Source: Candidatus Poribacteria bacterium (GTDB lineage Bacteria > Poribacteria > WGA-4E > WGA-3G). From it: 64,000 bases of DNA. The notes under the pieces were generated by a model. It was not told the origin of the DNA and did not search any database. It saw nothing but the letters and a program-made list of their open reading frames with translations. A program made the position numbers and the translations under genes. The stretch lies in NCBI GenBank assembly GCA_009841255.1, contig VXMD01000004.1, positions 32,870-96,869 of the forward strand. The letters are read 5' to 3'. This document shows, piece by piece, positions 9,219 through 17,553 of the stretch. Position 1 is the first letter of the stretch, and the number at the start of each line of letters is the position of its first letter.

Positions 9219-10190
9219 CTATAGGCAAGTTTTTTGCTGGCGTTCTAATTTCTGTTTACAGTAGGAACACCAAGCGATGCTTGCCAGAAGACTCTCGACA
9301 CTCATCACCCACACCCGTGAGAGGAGTGCCATCAGTGTAGCGTTTGCAGGGGGTAGGCACAACGCTAACAAAACGCTCAAGATGCTTTCCCTGACACCTA
9401 GCCCACCAGGTGTCACCAGACTAAGAATCCCGAGGCTCCACGCCAACGGGTAGATACCTATTATCATCAGAAGATGGCTCAGTTGAGTCGGTCCTCCCAT
9501 GCTTTTGAGAAAAAGAAAAAAGGCGATTCCAAAGTAACACCAAAGCAGAAGATACATACCGAGAAGACGGGGTGTTACCGCCAAGGAAAACAGGGACCGG
9601 GCCACTTCTTGAAATCCTTCCATTTTTCTGAAAAGAAAACCTTTGTGCAATAAGATCACAGCGACACATCCTCCGCCAATTATCATAATAACAAGTCCAA
9701 TGAAGAACCGGGAGTTTTGGTGGAAAATTGCCCATCCATTGTGCAAAAGCGGGGTTGCTGATGGCGACAGCAAAACAGGCACTCCTATGCCGACACCGAG
9801 CGCGCACTGAAGCACTACGGATTGCAGAGTACTGACGACCGCCGCAGTTTTCGAGAGTTTCAGAGGACGACAGAGAGCGATGATACTCGCAAACTGTCCG
9901 ACTTTGCCAGGGAGGTATTTGCCTAATTGGGACAGTTGGAAAAGCGTCCATCCGTCTTGAAAGGAGATTTGTGTCTGTGAGACAGAACAGTAAAGTGTCC
10001 TCCAGGGGTAAACCAACAGAGTCCGATAACTGAACAGGAGTCCAAGAGACGCTATCAACCACAAAGGTTGAAACGTTACCATTTCACCTTCCATAAGTGA
10101 AAGCATGCTATAGAGTCGCTTGATGAGGAAAAAAAGAATCGCCAGGGCGAAAAGCAGCTTTCCCCATTGTAGTAGACGTGAGTACTTCAT
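9219..10190 (-). CDS. Lysylphosphatidylglycerol synthase-type transmembrane flippase (UPF0104)
   Basis: A protein of 323 residues and about eight membrane helices, matching the flippase domain of MprF and AglD2-type proteins. LGKYLPGKVGQFASI near residue 85 and TPGGLGVRESILSVLLAL near residue 265 are the family signatures. Such proteins often accompany glycosyltransferases; here a GT39-like gene lies upstream on the same strand, so lipid-linked glycan handling is a reasonable inference. Start ATG 10190 has no strong ribosome-binding site. The gene ends 43 nt before the DUF6785-type gene. Confidence 0.85.
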   Translation of the reverse strand: MKYSRLLQWGKLLFALAILFFLIKRLYSMLSLMEGEMVTFQPLWLIASLGLLFSYRTLLVYPWRTLYCSVSQTQISFQDGWTLFQLSQLGKYLPGKVGQFASIIALCRPLKLSKTAAVVSTLQSVVLQCALGVGIGVPVLLSPSATPLLHNGWAIFHQNSRFFIGLVIMIIGGGCVAVILLHKGFLFRKMEGFQEVARSLFSLAVTPRLLGMYLLLWCYFGIAFFLFLKSMGGPTQLSHLLMIIGIYPLAWSLGILSLVTPGGLGVRESILSVLLALCLPPANATLMALLSRVWVMSVESLLASIAWCSYCKQKLERQQKTCL

Positions 10191-10389
10191 GTTTATTCCG
10201 GTGGGTGTTTGGACGCCTTGCTTTCAGCACATGTCCTTCCAGTCGGGATATCAGTCCGATCACGAGTTCGCCCAATAACCCTATAGAAAGGAACTGCCCC
10301 TAAAATCATCATTCGTCATTTTAACAAATGAAGCCGTCGGGTCGTTCGGAAAGCACGGATACGCATGCGTTAGCAAACACGCTTTACAT

Positions 10390-12108
10390 CTAATTCTTCT
10401 CCGTTTCCACCCGGTAAATCCATGCAAGATCGATGCCATTAAGGGTGATAACATGTTCTAATGTTCCGCCTTTTACACCTTTCTGGGGGACCCATCCGAT
10501 TTGTGAATCTCGAATATAGATGACTTCATAATCGGTGAAGGGAAGTTTGTCGGTGTCAGAAAGGTAGTTCTTATTCGTACGGTATGTGCGTCCCTTAAAA
10601 TAATATCGAAAGTATTCTGACCCGAGATCTGACACTTGTACGCGGATATGTGCCGCGTTCGGCTTTTGGTTTAGATATTCTGCCGCGAGATACACACCAG
10701 AGGGGTCATTCACTGTGATAATTTTCGTAATGTCCGTAACCTTCCAGCAAAGGTTATAGTAGGTGCCGTAATAGGGATGCAGCGCAAAAACAGGCAGGAC
10801 TTGAAGAAAAAAGAAACTGAGGCATGAGATCGCAATGAACGCTGTTTTAAGCGCGGAAACTCGATCACGAAAACGGGCGGGAATTTGTGAAACACCAAAT
10901 CGGAGTAGTTCCACAAAGCCGATCGCGGAGAGTATTTCTAACATTGGAAAGGTGGGTAACAGATACCGGGCGAACTTTTTATTTGTTAGGGAGAAACACA
11001 CCGTGAAAAGGACAACACCAGAAGCAAGCGTGAGGACTATTTTGAATTGAGACGCTGCCTTATCTGAGTGTTTTCGCCGTTTCCAAAGGAACAGGCATCC
11101 AATAAATGCAAGAGGCAGCATCAACGGCGTGCTTTTGATAGTCAGTACGAACGGGTAGAACAGCCAGCCCGGGTCATTAACGACTTTTCCAAGAAAGAAG
11201 TGTTCTACCTCATGCAGAGTTATGATTGCCCAACCGACACGGTCAAATACGAGCCACACGGTTTGGAGTGAACGTATGCAGGTGACACTAAGTGCAGCGA
11301 TAGAGGCCCAGAATGAAAAGTTTGTCAACGAGAGTGTCTTCTTTTTTATCGCCATAGATAATGCGTAGGTGCTACCAAATAGATAAACGCCGAAAATACC
11401 AAATGGAAGAGTCCAGAAAACGGGCCAGATTAAGATTGTGGTTATCGCAGCACAATTAAGGAAACAGAGACCCTCAGCGATGCCTGTCAAAAAACCGCCG
11501 TCGCGTTTTTCCTGATTATGGAAGCGGAGGAAGCAGATTGGAACCCATAACAAGAGAATTAGAGCATAACTTTTACTCGCTAGTGCTAATCCAAAAGTAA
11601 TACCCGAAAAGGTAAGATAGTGATATCGTTGTCGATTTTGACAATAGAAGAGGAGCAGCAGCACCGTGAGTAGAATAAAAGTCGTGGCGAGTGCGTCTGT
11701 ATGGACGCGTCGCGTCTGTGCTAAAAAGAATGGCGAATAGGCAAGACACGCAAAACTCGCAAATGCCACCCATTTCTCAAAGAGTTGGTAGAGTAAGAAA
11801 CAGGAGATACCCATGCCTAACCAGACAACGATGCCAATAAACAAACGAGCATGAGCGAGATTTTCAACATCCACGCGCGGTAGCGCAAAAAAGGTCCGGA
11901 GCCCCGCAAGCCACATCGTGGTCACACCCGGGTGGTGGGCAATAAGCGTTTCGGAAAATTCCCTATGTTTCACAGCAGATATGAATTGAGCACTTCGGCG
12001 GAGCCACCGTGTTTCATCGCTTGCCCAGTGTGCCTCTAAAGAAAGGAAACGTGGTATGGCTGCTATCAGAAAAAGACAGAGACCTAAGAGAAGTATGCGT
12101 GTTTTCAT
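10390..12108 (-). CDS. Membrane glycosyltransferase, GT39/ArnT-PMT-like
   Basis: A protein of 572 residues. A single N-terminal helix is followed by HWASDETRW, the acidic first-loop motif of GT-C enzymes, then LIAHHPGVTTMWLAGL typical of family 39-like proteins and about ten further helices. The C-terminal 150 residues form a soluble extracytoplasmic domain. The expected activity is sugar transfer from a polyprenyl-phosphate donor; the acceptor is unknown. Upstream of ATG 12108 no good ribosome-binding site is visible. About 200 nt on either side lack convincing genes. Confidence 0.8.
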   Translation of the reverse strand: MKTRILLLGLCLFLIAAIPRFLSLEAHWASDETRWLRRSAQFISAVKHREFSETLIAHHPGVTTMWLAGLRTFFALPRVDVENLAHARLFIGIVVWLGMGISCFLLYQLFEKWVAFASFACLAYSPFFLAQTRRVHTDALATTFILLTVLLLLFYCQNRQRYHYLTFSGITFGLALASKSYALILLLWVPICFLRFHNQEKRDGGFLTGIAEGLCFLNCAAITTILIWPVFWTLPFGIFGVYLFGSTYALSMAIKKKTLSLTNFSFWASIAALSVTCIRSLQTVWLVFDRVGWAIITLHEVEHFFLGKVVNDPGWLFYPFVLTIKSTPLMLPLAFIGCLFLWKRRKHSDKAASQFKIVLTLASGVVLFTVCFSLTNKKFARYLLPTFPMLEILSAIGFVELLRFGVSQIPARFRDRVSALKTAFIAISCLSFFFLQVLPVFALHPYYGTYYNLCWKVTDITKIITVNDPSGVYLAAEYLNQKPNAAHIRVQVSDLGSEYFRYYFKGRTYRTNKNYLSDTDKLPFTDYEVIYIRDSQIGWVPQKGVKGGTLEHVITLNGIDLAWIYRVETEKN

Positions 12109-12224
12109 AAGTTTTTGTCTGGGGCTACAAGTGAAAGGTATCGTGCCAATAGAGAGTAGGCCGCCATGCCGTTTTCATCTTATACCATTTCCTATTGAAA
12201 ATGTTTCAATAAACGAACTCTTTT

Positions 12225-12252
12225 GTAGCATAGGAGACCGTTAGCCTGTGCA
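12225..12252 (+). repeat. GTAG-headed hairpin repeat, class C, degenerate copy
   Basis: CTTTTGTAGCATAGG and then CCGTTAGCCTGTGC follow the class C layout seen at 19167, 20416 and 27506, but both stem arms have drifted. It lies between the GT39-like gene and the MacB-type permease gene. Confidence 0.55.
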
Positions 12253-12309
12253 GTCTTGTGGGGTCTTTGAAGCGATCTGTCAATCCAATATAATCTTTTA
12301 GAAATGGTA

Positions 12310-13575
12310 TTATTTCTCGAATCGGAGTGCTTCAATAGGGGTCAACCGTGCCGCCCGCATTGCTGGGTAGATCCCAAAAGTGATACCCATGAAGACTGAA
12401 AAGACAACCGATGTCAGCATCCACGACAAGGACAGAACGACGGGCCATATCTCCACAATTGGTAGAATACGCACAGCAAGTCGTGCCATCCCATGTGCGG
12501 CGATCCACCCACCCGCGATACCCAAAACCCCACCACACAAACAGAGGCAGATGGATTCCGTTAAAAATTGCCCAAAAACGTGAAACTGTCTGGCACCCAC
12601 GGATCTTCGTAAGCCGATCTCGCGGGTTTTTTCACCGACAGAGACGAGACAGATGTTCATAATACCGATCCCGCTGACAAACAACGAAAACCCAGCAATG
12701 CTCCCCAAGCAAATTTTTATCATCTTTTGGATGTGTTCCAGCCGTCTGACAGTCCGTTTCGGTATCCAATATGAGATGAAATCTTTGGTGCCCCGGTGTC
12801 TCTTACCGAGGACATCTCGGACAGAATCAATCACACGATATACATCTGCGTCCTTGTAGAAAAAAACGTGCATCTGCTCAATATATCGGGTGCCAGAGAG
12901 GCGTTGCTGGTAGGTTGTTAATGGCACACAGACGATGCTATCCAGCGAGGTGTAACTGCGAAGACTTCTACCTTTGGGTGCCATAATGCCGATGACGCGG
13001 CACCGGACCGGGGGTTGTCGCCAGCGGATTTTCATTTTCACTTCCTGCCCTAAGGCAGCTGCAGTGCCAAACAGGTACATAGCAGCTTCAGCACCGAGGA
13101 CGCATACCTGTGCTGCTGTGTCAATATCCTCTTCTGAGAAAAAACGACCTTGTTGCACTTCCCAATTCATACCTACGGCATAATCTGCTGTCACGCCTTC
13201 TACAAAGGTCCGTGCTTGTCCACCGTGTTTACTCGTGATGGTGCCTTGGTACCTACCGTTTTTCGGCAAAACGAACAAGACATCAGGACACTCTGCCTCA
13301 ATCGCCTGAATGTCTTCAAGGGTATAGCGTTCAGTCGTGAGCCTCACCAATCGACCGCGTCTCCAAATAGAGTAGCGTGTCCTGAAACGGATTTGGTTGG
13401 CACCCCCCAGTTTTTCAATGTCTTTAGCGATGAGAAGTTTCGCGCCGTCGCCGATTGCCATCATGCAGAGCACGCTCGCAATGCCGATGAAGATACCGAG
13501 TATAGACAATCCCGCTCGCAACCGGTTTTGAGCGAGATGTGAAATGCCCGTGGTGATAGCGTCATGAAGTTTCAT
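12310..13575 (-). CDS. MacB/FtsX-type ABC transporter permease without an ATPase gene
   Basis: A protein of 421 residues. The first helix, RAGLSILGIFIGIASVL, leads into a MacB periplasmic core domain (roughly residues 45-270). Three C-terminal FtsX helices follow, with the family motif EIGLRRSVGAR and FLTESICL. MacB-type systems use ATP to drive export across the outer membrane by mechanotransmission, exporting peptides, lipoproteins or toxins. No ATP-binding subunit or adaptor lies nearby. Its ATG overlaps the end of the WD40 gene by 14 nt, implying coupled translation and a shared task. Confidence 0.88.
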   Translation of the reverse strand: MKLHDAITTGISHLAQNRLRAGLSILGIFIGIASVLCMMAIGDGAKLLIAKDIEKLGGANQIRFRTRYSIWRRGRLVRLTTERYTLEDIQAIEAECPDVLFVLPKNGRYQGTITSKHGGQARTFVEGVTADYAVGMNWEVQQGRFFSEEDIDTAAQVCVLGAEAAMYLFGTAAALGQEVKMKIRWRQPPVRCRVIGIMAPKGRSLRSYTSLDSIVCVPLTTYQQRLSGTRYIEQMHVFFYKDADVYRVIDSVRDVLGKRHRGTKDFISYWIPKRTVRRLEHIQKMIKICLGSIAGFSLFVSGIGIMNICLVSVGEKTREIGLRRSVGARQFHVFGQFLTESICLCLCGGVLGIAGGWIAAHGMARLAVRILPIVEIWPVVLSLSWMLTSVVFSVFMGITFGIYPAMRAARLTPIEALRFEK

Positions 13576-15598
13576 GATGGAAATAAGGCTTCATATCCCA
13601 CAAGAGAATGGTACCATCAAAACTACCACTCGCTAAAAGTTTACCGTCCGGAGAAAAAGCAAGATCTTGAACATCAGTGGGATGCCCCCAAAATGCGGTG
13701 ATATTCTCGCCAGTAGTAACATCATATAAACAGATGGAAACTTTCTCGATCCCGTACCGCCACCAAGAACCGGCGGCGATATACTGTCCACATGGTGAGA
13801 ATGCCAAAGTAAACTTTTTCCTATATTCTCGTGGGAGAAATATCACCATCACAGTTTCATAAGTCCTTGCGTCCCAAAACCAAATTTCGCCCTCCATACC
13901 TCCCGCAAGAAGCGATCCATCTGGGGAAAATACGACTATTTTCGGGACGGATCGTGGTTTGATGTCCTTTTTTAACCTGTTAAGGAACTTTTGAACGCGA
14001 CGTGCATCACCTTTATATTTCGTCGTATCCTGCGGAAACGCCAAAGATAATTCTGTTATTGGTTTTCCACTGTCAACATCCCAGATATGAGCATTTCTTT
14101 CACGGTGTGCACTGACAAGGGTCCTGCCGTCAGGTGAAAACGCGATTGAAAGGATACAACCGGTTTCCTCCGTAAACATCCGGAGTTCATAGTCGTGCTT
14201 CACATCCCATACTCCCAATACTCCCTTAGAATCCGAACTCACTAACAGATTGCCTTTTGGAGAGAACGCAACAGCATGGAGTTGTGTTTCATGTCCAATC
14301 AGTTCAGTAGGAGGAGCATCTGGCACGCCAATATCCCACACTCTTACGATAGTATCATGGGAACTGACAGCCAGTTTGTTGCCGCAAGGTGAAAAATCAA
14401 GGGAAGACATTATACAAGTATGATCTTCTGCAAGGGTTACCTGTGGCACGAGCTTCTCAATATCCAATAATGTGACACCGTTATCCCAATATGCTGCCGC
14501 TAAAATGTTTCCATTTGGTGAAAACTTGACAGAACCACACGCATTAGTATGCCCACGAATAACGCGAGGTCGGACTCCAGGTTCGGCTATTTTCCATATT
14601 TGGATGTTATCTGTCTTAACAAGGACTAATCGCGAACCTTTGGGTGAAAAATCGATACGATACGGACGCTGCTCATTTTTCAAATGCCTGAGCACACTAC
14701 CAGACTTGGCATCCCATACAGTGGTAGTGGTCCCACTCCGGCCAGCAGCATATAGCATACCATTCATTGAATAAATAAGTTTTGGATGAGAATTTGTGTA
14801 TGTTGACAACACTGAAAAGCATGAGTTTTTTTTTCGAATGCATTTGTTAATGTCCCATTCATGCAAAATGCCCTTCTTATCTCCGGAGGCGATCCAATTG
14901 CCGCAGAGGGAAAAAACGATCTCAGCGACAGGAGCCGTATGTCCAGTGAGACAGACGATACGTTTTTCTCTCTCAATGTTCCAGACTGAAACGGTGTTTT
15001 CTGGTGTTGCATTGGCAAGGAAACTGCCATCAGGAGAAAAAACAAGTGGGACAAGATAACGGGTTCCCTTTTCGGGGGCATTTTCAACGGTCAGTTCCGC
15101 AACTAGCTTACCGCTTTGTACACGCCAAATGTAAATGGCACCGTAATCGACCCTGGAAGCAGCTAAGTATTGTCCATCTGGAGAAAAAGCGAGTTGGGAG
15201 GCCTCATGGTGTTGCCCCCCAACTTGGATCATTGTAGAGGCATACTGTCGGTTGTTCACATTCCATATCTTAATATCCCCATCCCAATTGCCGGTGGCAA
15301 GTAAGGTGCCATCCGAGGAAAAGGCGACTGCAGAAACCAAACCACGTTCGGTGTCCAATAATGAAAGCGGGTTCATAGTAGTGATATCGTATAACCAGAG
15401 CCCTACCATACTTCCGATTGCGAGTAGCTTTTCATCTGCGGAAAATGCTATGCAAAGAGCAGTGCTTCGCCCTATGCGTGTTAGCACCTTATTCGGGAGT
15501 GCCCATGTGTTGACATCCGGACGTGCATATGAACTTTGGATACTTGTTGGTCTATCTCGATTTTCCACCCAATATGCCCTTTGGTAATGATAAGACAA
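13562..15598 (-). CDS. WD40-repeat protein with 14 blades
   Basis: A protein of 678 residues made almost wholly of WD40 repeats. I count 14 blade-ending motifs of the WD type (for example IKIWNVN, VRVWDIG, LGVWDVK, ILLWDMK), enough for two seven-bladed propellers. There is no signal peptide or membrane segment, so it is probably a cytoplasmic scaffold. The start is TTG 15598, constrained by an in-frame stop just upstream and lying 11 nt after the stop of the Cys-rich gene; no good ribosome-binding site is seen, so coupling is likely. Its 3' end overlaps the MacB-type permease. Confidence 0.9.
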   Translation of the reverse strand: MSYHYQRAYWVENRDRPTSIQSSYARPDVNTWALPNKVLTRIGRSTALCIAFSADEKLLAIGSMVGLWLYDITTMNPLSLLDTERGLVSAVAFSSDGTLLATGNWDGDIKIWNVNNRQYASTMIQVGGQHHEASQLAFSPDGQYLAASRVDYGAIYIWRVQSGKLVAELTVENAPEKGTRYLVPLVFSPDGSFLANATPENTVSVWNIEREKRIVCLTGHTAPVAEIVFSLCGNWIASGDKKGILHEWDINKCIRKKNSCFSVLSTYTNSHPKLIYSMNGMLYAAGRSGTTTTVWDAKSGSVLRHLKNEQRPYRIDFSPKGSRLVLVKTDNIQIWKIAEPGVRPRVIRGHTNACGSVKFSPNGNILAAAYWDNGVTLLDIEKLVPQVTLAEDHTCIMSSLDFSPCGNKLAVSSHDTIVRVWDIGVPDAPPTELIGHETQLHAVAFSPKGNLLVSSDSKGVLGVWDVKHDYELRMFTEETGCILSIAFSPDGRTLVSAHRERNAHIWDVDSGKPITELSLAFPQDTTKYKGDARRVQKFLNRLKKDIKPRSVPKIVVFSPDGSLLAGGMEGEIWFWDARTYETVMVIFLPREYRKKFTLAFSPCGQYIAAGSWWRYGIEKVSICLYDVTTGENITAFWGHPTDVQDLAFSPDGKLLASGSFDGTILLWDMKPYFHHETS

Positions 15599-15609
15599 AT
15601 TATAAATCT

Positions 15610-16080
15610 CTAACTACTTGGATAGGAACAGTCACCACCACATATCGGATCATCACCTGAGGAGTCACAATGCGAATTATCGGCACAAGGACGACCGTCT
15701 TCATTCTTGTTACAGTTTCCCTTACAGTCCCCCTCACCGCATGCGGTAATTACTGAACAATCATCTGGATCACAACTTGTACTGCCACAGTTATCTGTAT
15801 GAACACACTCACACGGATCGTCGTCGACCCTACGAGGTGTATCCGTGCCGTCCCTAGGAACATCAGTTCTTGTACTGCCACAACAACTCTTGGCTACTAA
15901 TTGTGCAAGTACTCCGTCGGGAGCGATGGCATCTGTGTTTCCGCCACAGCAACTTTTCTGTGTATCGGTTTTCGCAACAAAACCATCATACGTACCCGCG
16001 AAAACGAGTCCGCCAGCGAAGAGTAGGACGATGAAGAGGCGTCCGAGTCCGAGCCGTTGGTTCAAAACATTTTTCAACAT
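15610..16080 (-). CDS. Small secreted cysteine-rich protein, unrecognised family
   Basis: A protein of 156 residues. A basic N-terminus and hydrophobic stretch (RLFIVLLFAGGLVFAG) form a signal peptide or anchor. The rest is hydrophilic with 16 cysteines. Two KSCCG motifs sit at about residues 43 and 67, and a C-terminal acidic region carries CECVHTDNC and CGEGDCKGNC. I do not recognise it. It could be a structural or metal-binding secreted protein, or a peptide precursor. Start ATG 16080 has AAGGGGA 9 nt upstream. It is the first gene of an operon with the WD40 and MacB-type genes and has a consensus promoter. Confidence 0.75.
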   Translation of the reverse strand: MLKNVLNQRLGLGRLFIVLLFAGGLVFAGTYDGFVAKTDTQKSCCGGNTDAIAPDGVLAQLVAKSCCGSTRTDVPRDGTDTPRRVDDDPCECVHTDNCGSTSCDPDDCSVITACGEGDCKGNCNKNEDGRPCADNSHCDSSGDDPICGGDCSYPSS

Positions 16081-16238
16081 TCTTAAATCCCCTTATGTTT
16101 CTTTTTTCAATTGCAGGAGATGCGAACTATAATATCACTTCTCCTGCGGTTTGTAAACGACACTTATAACACGCACAACCCTCCTGATTGAAGGCACAGC
16201 ATACACATTTGCCTGTTATTGAACATAAAACTATTTTG

Positions 16239-16267
16239 ATTTTACATCCTGAAAAAGTTTTTGTCAA
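16239..16267 (-). promoter_or_regulatory. Sigma-70-type promoter of the Cys-rich/WD40/MacB operon
   Basis: On the minus strand TTGACA (16267-16262) and TAAAAT (16244-16239) are separated by exactly 17 nt. The inferred start near 16231 leaves a leader of about 150 nt before the Cys-rich gene. The rest of 16081-16465 is AT-rich and shows no gene. Confidence 0.65.
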
Positions 16268-16465
16268 ATTGAATGTGAAAAACCTGTGAAAAAAATGTGA
16301 TTTTTTTCAAAAAGTGTCTATTCTTAAAGAAGTTTACCGTTTTTTCTCTTTTTCCAGTTTCCGCGCCCCGAATTTAATTCAATAGCGTGCGATTTTCATA
16401 TAGCAGGATTTTTTCGGGTTTAGATTGCCTATTGAGACGAAGTGTGGTATAATCAAATGACAGTT

Positions 16466-17381
16466 TTTATAGTGACCTTTAGAATTAAAGAGACATTTTT
16501 TCTGTTTTATGATAAACTCTGTCTCTTATGGCATATTCAACAGATTTACGCAAACGCGTCTTAGATTTTATTCACACCGGTGGTAAAAAAGCCGAAGCCG
16601 CACGTCGTTTTTCTGTAGATCGCTCAACGATTTACAGATGGTTAGGGGCTCAAGACCCGCTTGTGACCGAAAAACCGGGGCCCAAACATATGCGGTGTCT
16701 TGACGAGATGGCACTGAAAAAACATGTCGCCGATTTCCCGGACCTTACCCAAAATGAACGTGCTACACATTTTGGTGTTTCCGTATCTTCTATCGGTTAT
16801 GGATTGCGCAAACTCGGCATCACGCGAAAAAAAAACACTCGGATACAGGGAGCGATGCGATAAACAACGCGAAGCATATCGTCAAACCCTCGCCGAGAAA
16901 CGAGCCACCGGTAAAACAATAGTTTATGCTGACGAGTGCGGTTTTCGTGCTGAAAGTTATAGACGCCATGGGTATGCCCCGAAAGGTGAACCTGTTTTCG
17001 GTTTAGTTTCAGGCACGAGGACCCGGACGACGACGTTAGTTGCCGCACGCATCGGTTCAACTTTTACAATCCCGTGTTTGTTTGACGGAGGAAACCGTGA
17101 TGCGGCGTGTTTCAATGCGTGGGTTGAGTCCTACTTATGTCCTCAACTTTCTCAGACGGATGTCGTTGTTCTTGACAATGCCAAGATTCACAAGACCCGT
17201 CGAACTCGGCAACTCATAGAAGCATCGGGAGCAGAGGTATTGTTTTTATCCCCTTATTCGCCCGATTACAATCCGATTGAACATGACTTTGCCAATATCA
17301 AACGCCTGCGTGAATACAATGCTGATATATCCATTGATGACGTTATAAACATGTATCATTAATTCTAAACTTTACTATAAA
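16466..17381 (+). mobile_element. IS630-family insertion sequence
   Basis: About 916 bp. The left end TTTATAGT followed by TTTAGAATTAA matches the reverse complement of the right end (17374-17381 and inward) over roughly 24 nt with a few mismatches. It encloses one transposase in two frames. The outer boundaries are set by where the two ends stop matching; I cannot resolve the target duplication. Solitary copies of this end occur at 33738 and, less clearly, at 54560. Confidence 0.8.
16528..17362 (+). CDS. IS630 transposase in two overlapping frames (orfA 16528-16863, orfB to 17362)
   Basis: The first frame gives an HTH domain (AEAARRFSVDRSTIYRWLGA) and ends at 16863. The second frame carries the DDE catalytic core: D in YADECGF, D in VVLDNAKIHK and E in SPYSPDYNPIEH. 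The frames join at a run of nine A (16827-16835), where a one-base change of frame gives the family-typical ITRKKKTLGYRERC. A-run slippage is the usual way IS630 elements make the full protein, so it may be active; a simple frameshift mutation is the alternative. It was probably acquired by transposition. Confidence 0.85.
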
Positions 17382-17412
17382 TTATGGGCACCTAAAAGAC
17401 GCTCTATTCCAT

Positions 17413-17553
17413 CCTGACCGAACCGCAAGGAATCATTAAAAGGAATAATTAAAAAACCAAACCCATAGCCCGTAAGCGTAGCGGAGGGCGGATATACGCA
17501 AAGGCACATGAAAGTTCTAATTTCCCTGACCGACCCGCAAGGAAACATTAAAA
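17413..17553 (+). repeat. Two PQG-type repeat copies upstream of and inside the start of the DUF3352-like gene
   Basis: A partial unit at 17413-17442 (CCTGACCGAACCGCAAGG and then AATCATTAAAAG) precedes a fuller unit at about 17480-17553. The fuller unit contains GGCGGATATACG, AAAGGCAC, ATG at 17508, and CCGACCCGCAAGG with ATTAAAAG. The fuller unit supplies the start codon and first 15 or so codons of the gene at 17508. Further copies lie at 40407-40575, 41500-41712 and 25672-25705. Confidence 0.8.

Noticed and set aside
10193..10312. 39-codon minus-strand frame ending just before the flippase gene
   Set aside because: It has no ribosome-binding site and no recognisable motif. It may be a remnant of a glycosyltransferase end, but I cannot support it.
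16081..16465. A small gene in the AT-rich gap before the IS630 copy
   Set aside because: No frame with a start and ribosome-binding site is present; only the minus-strand promoter is supported.
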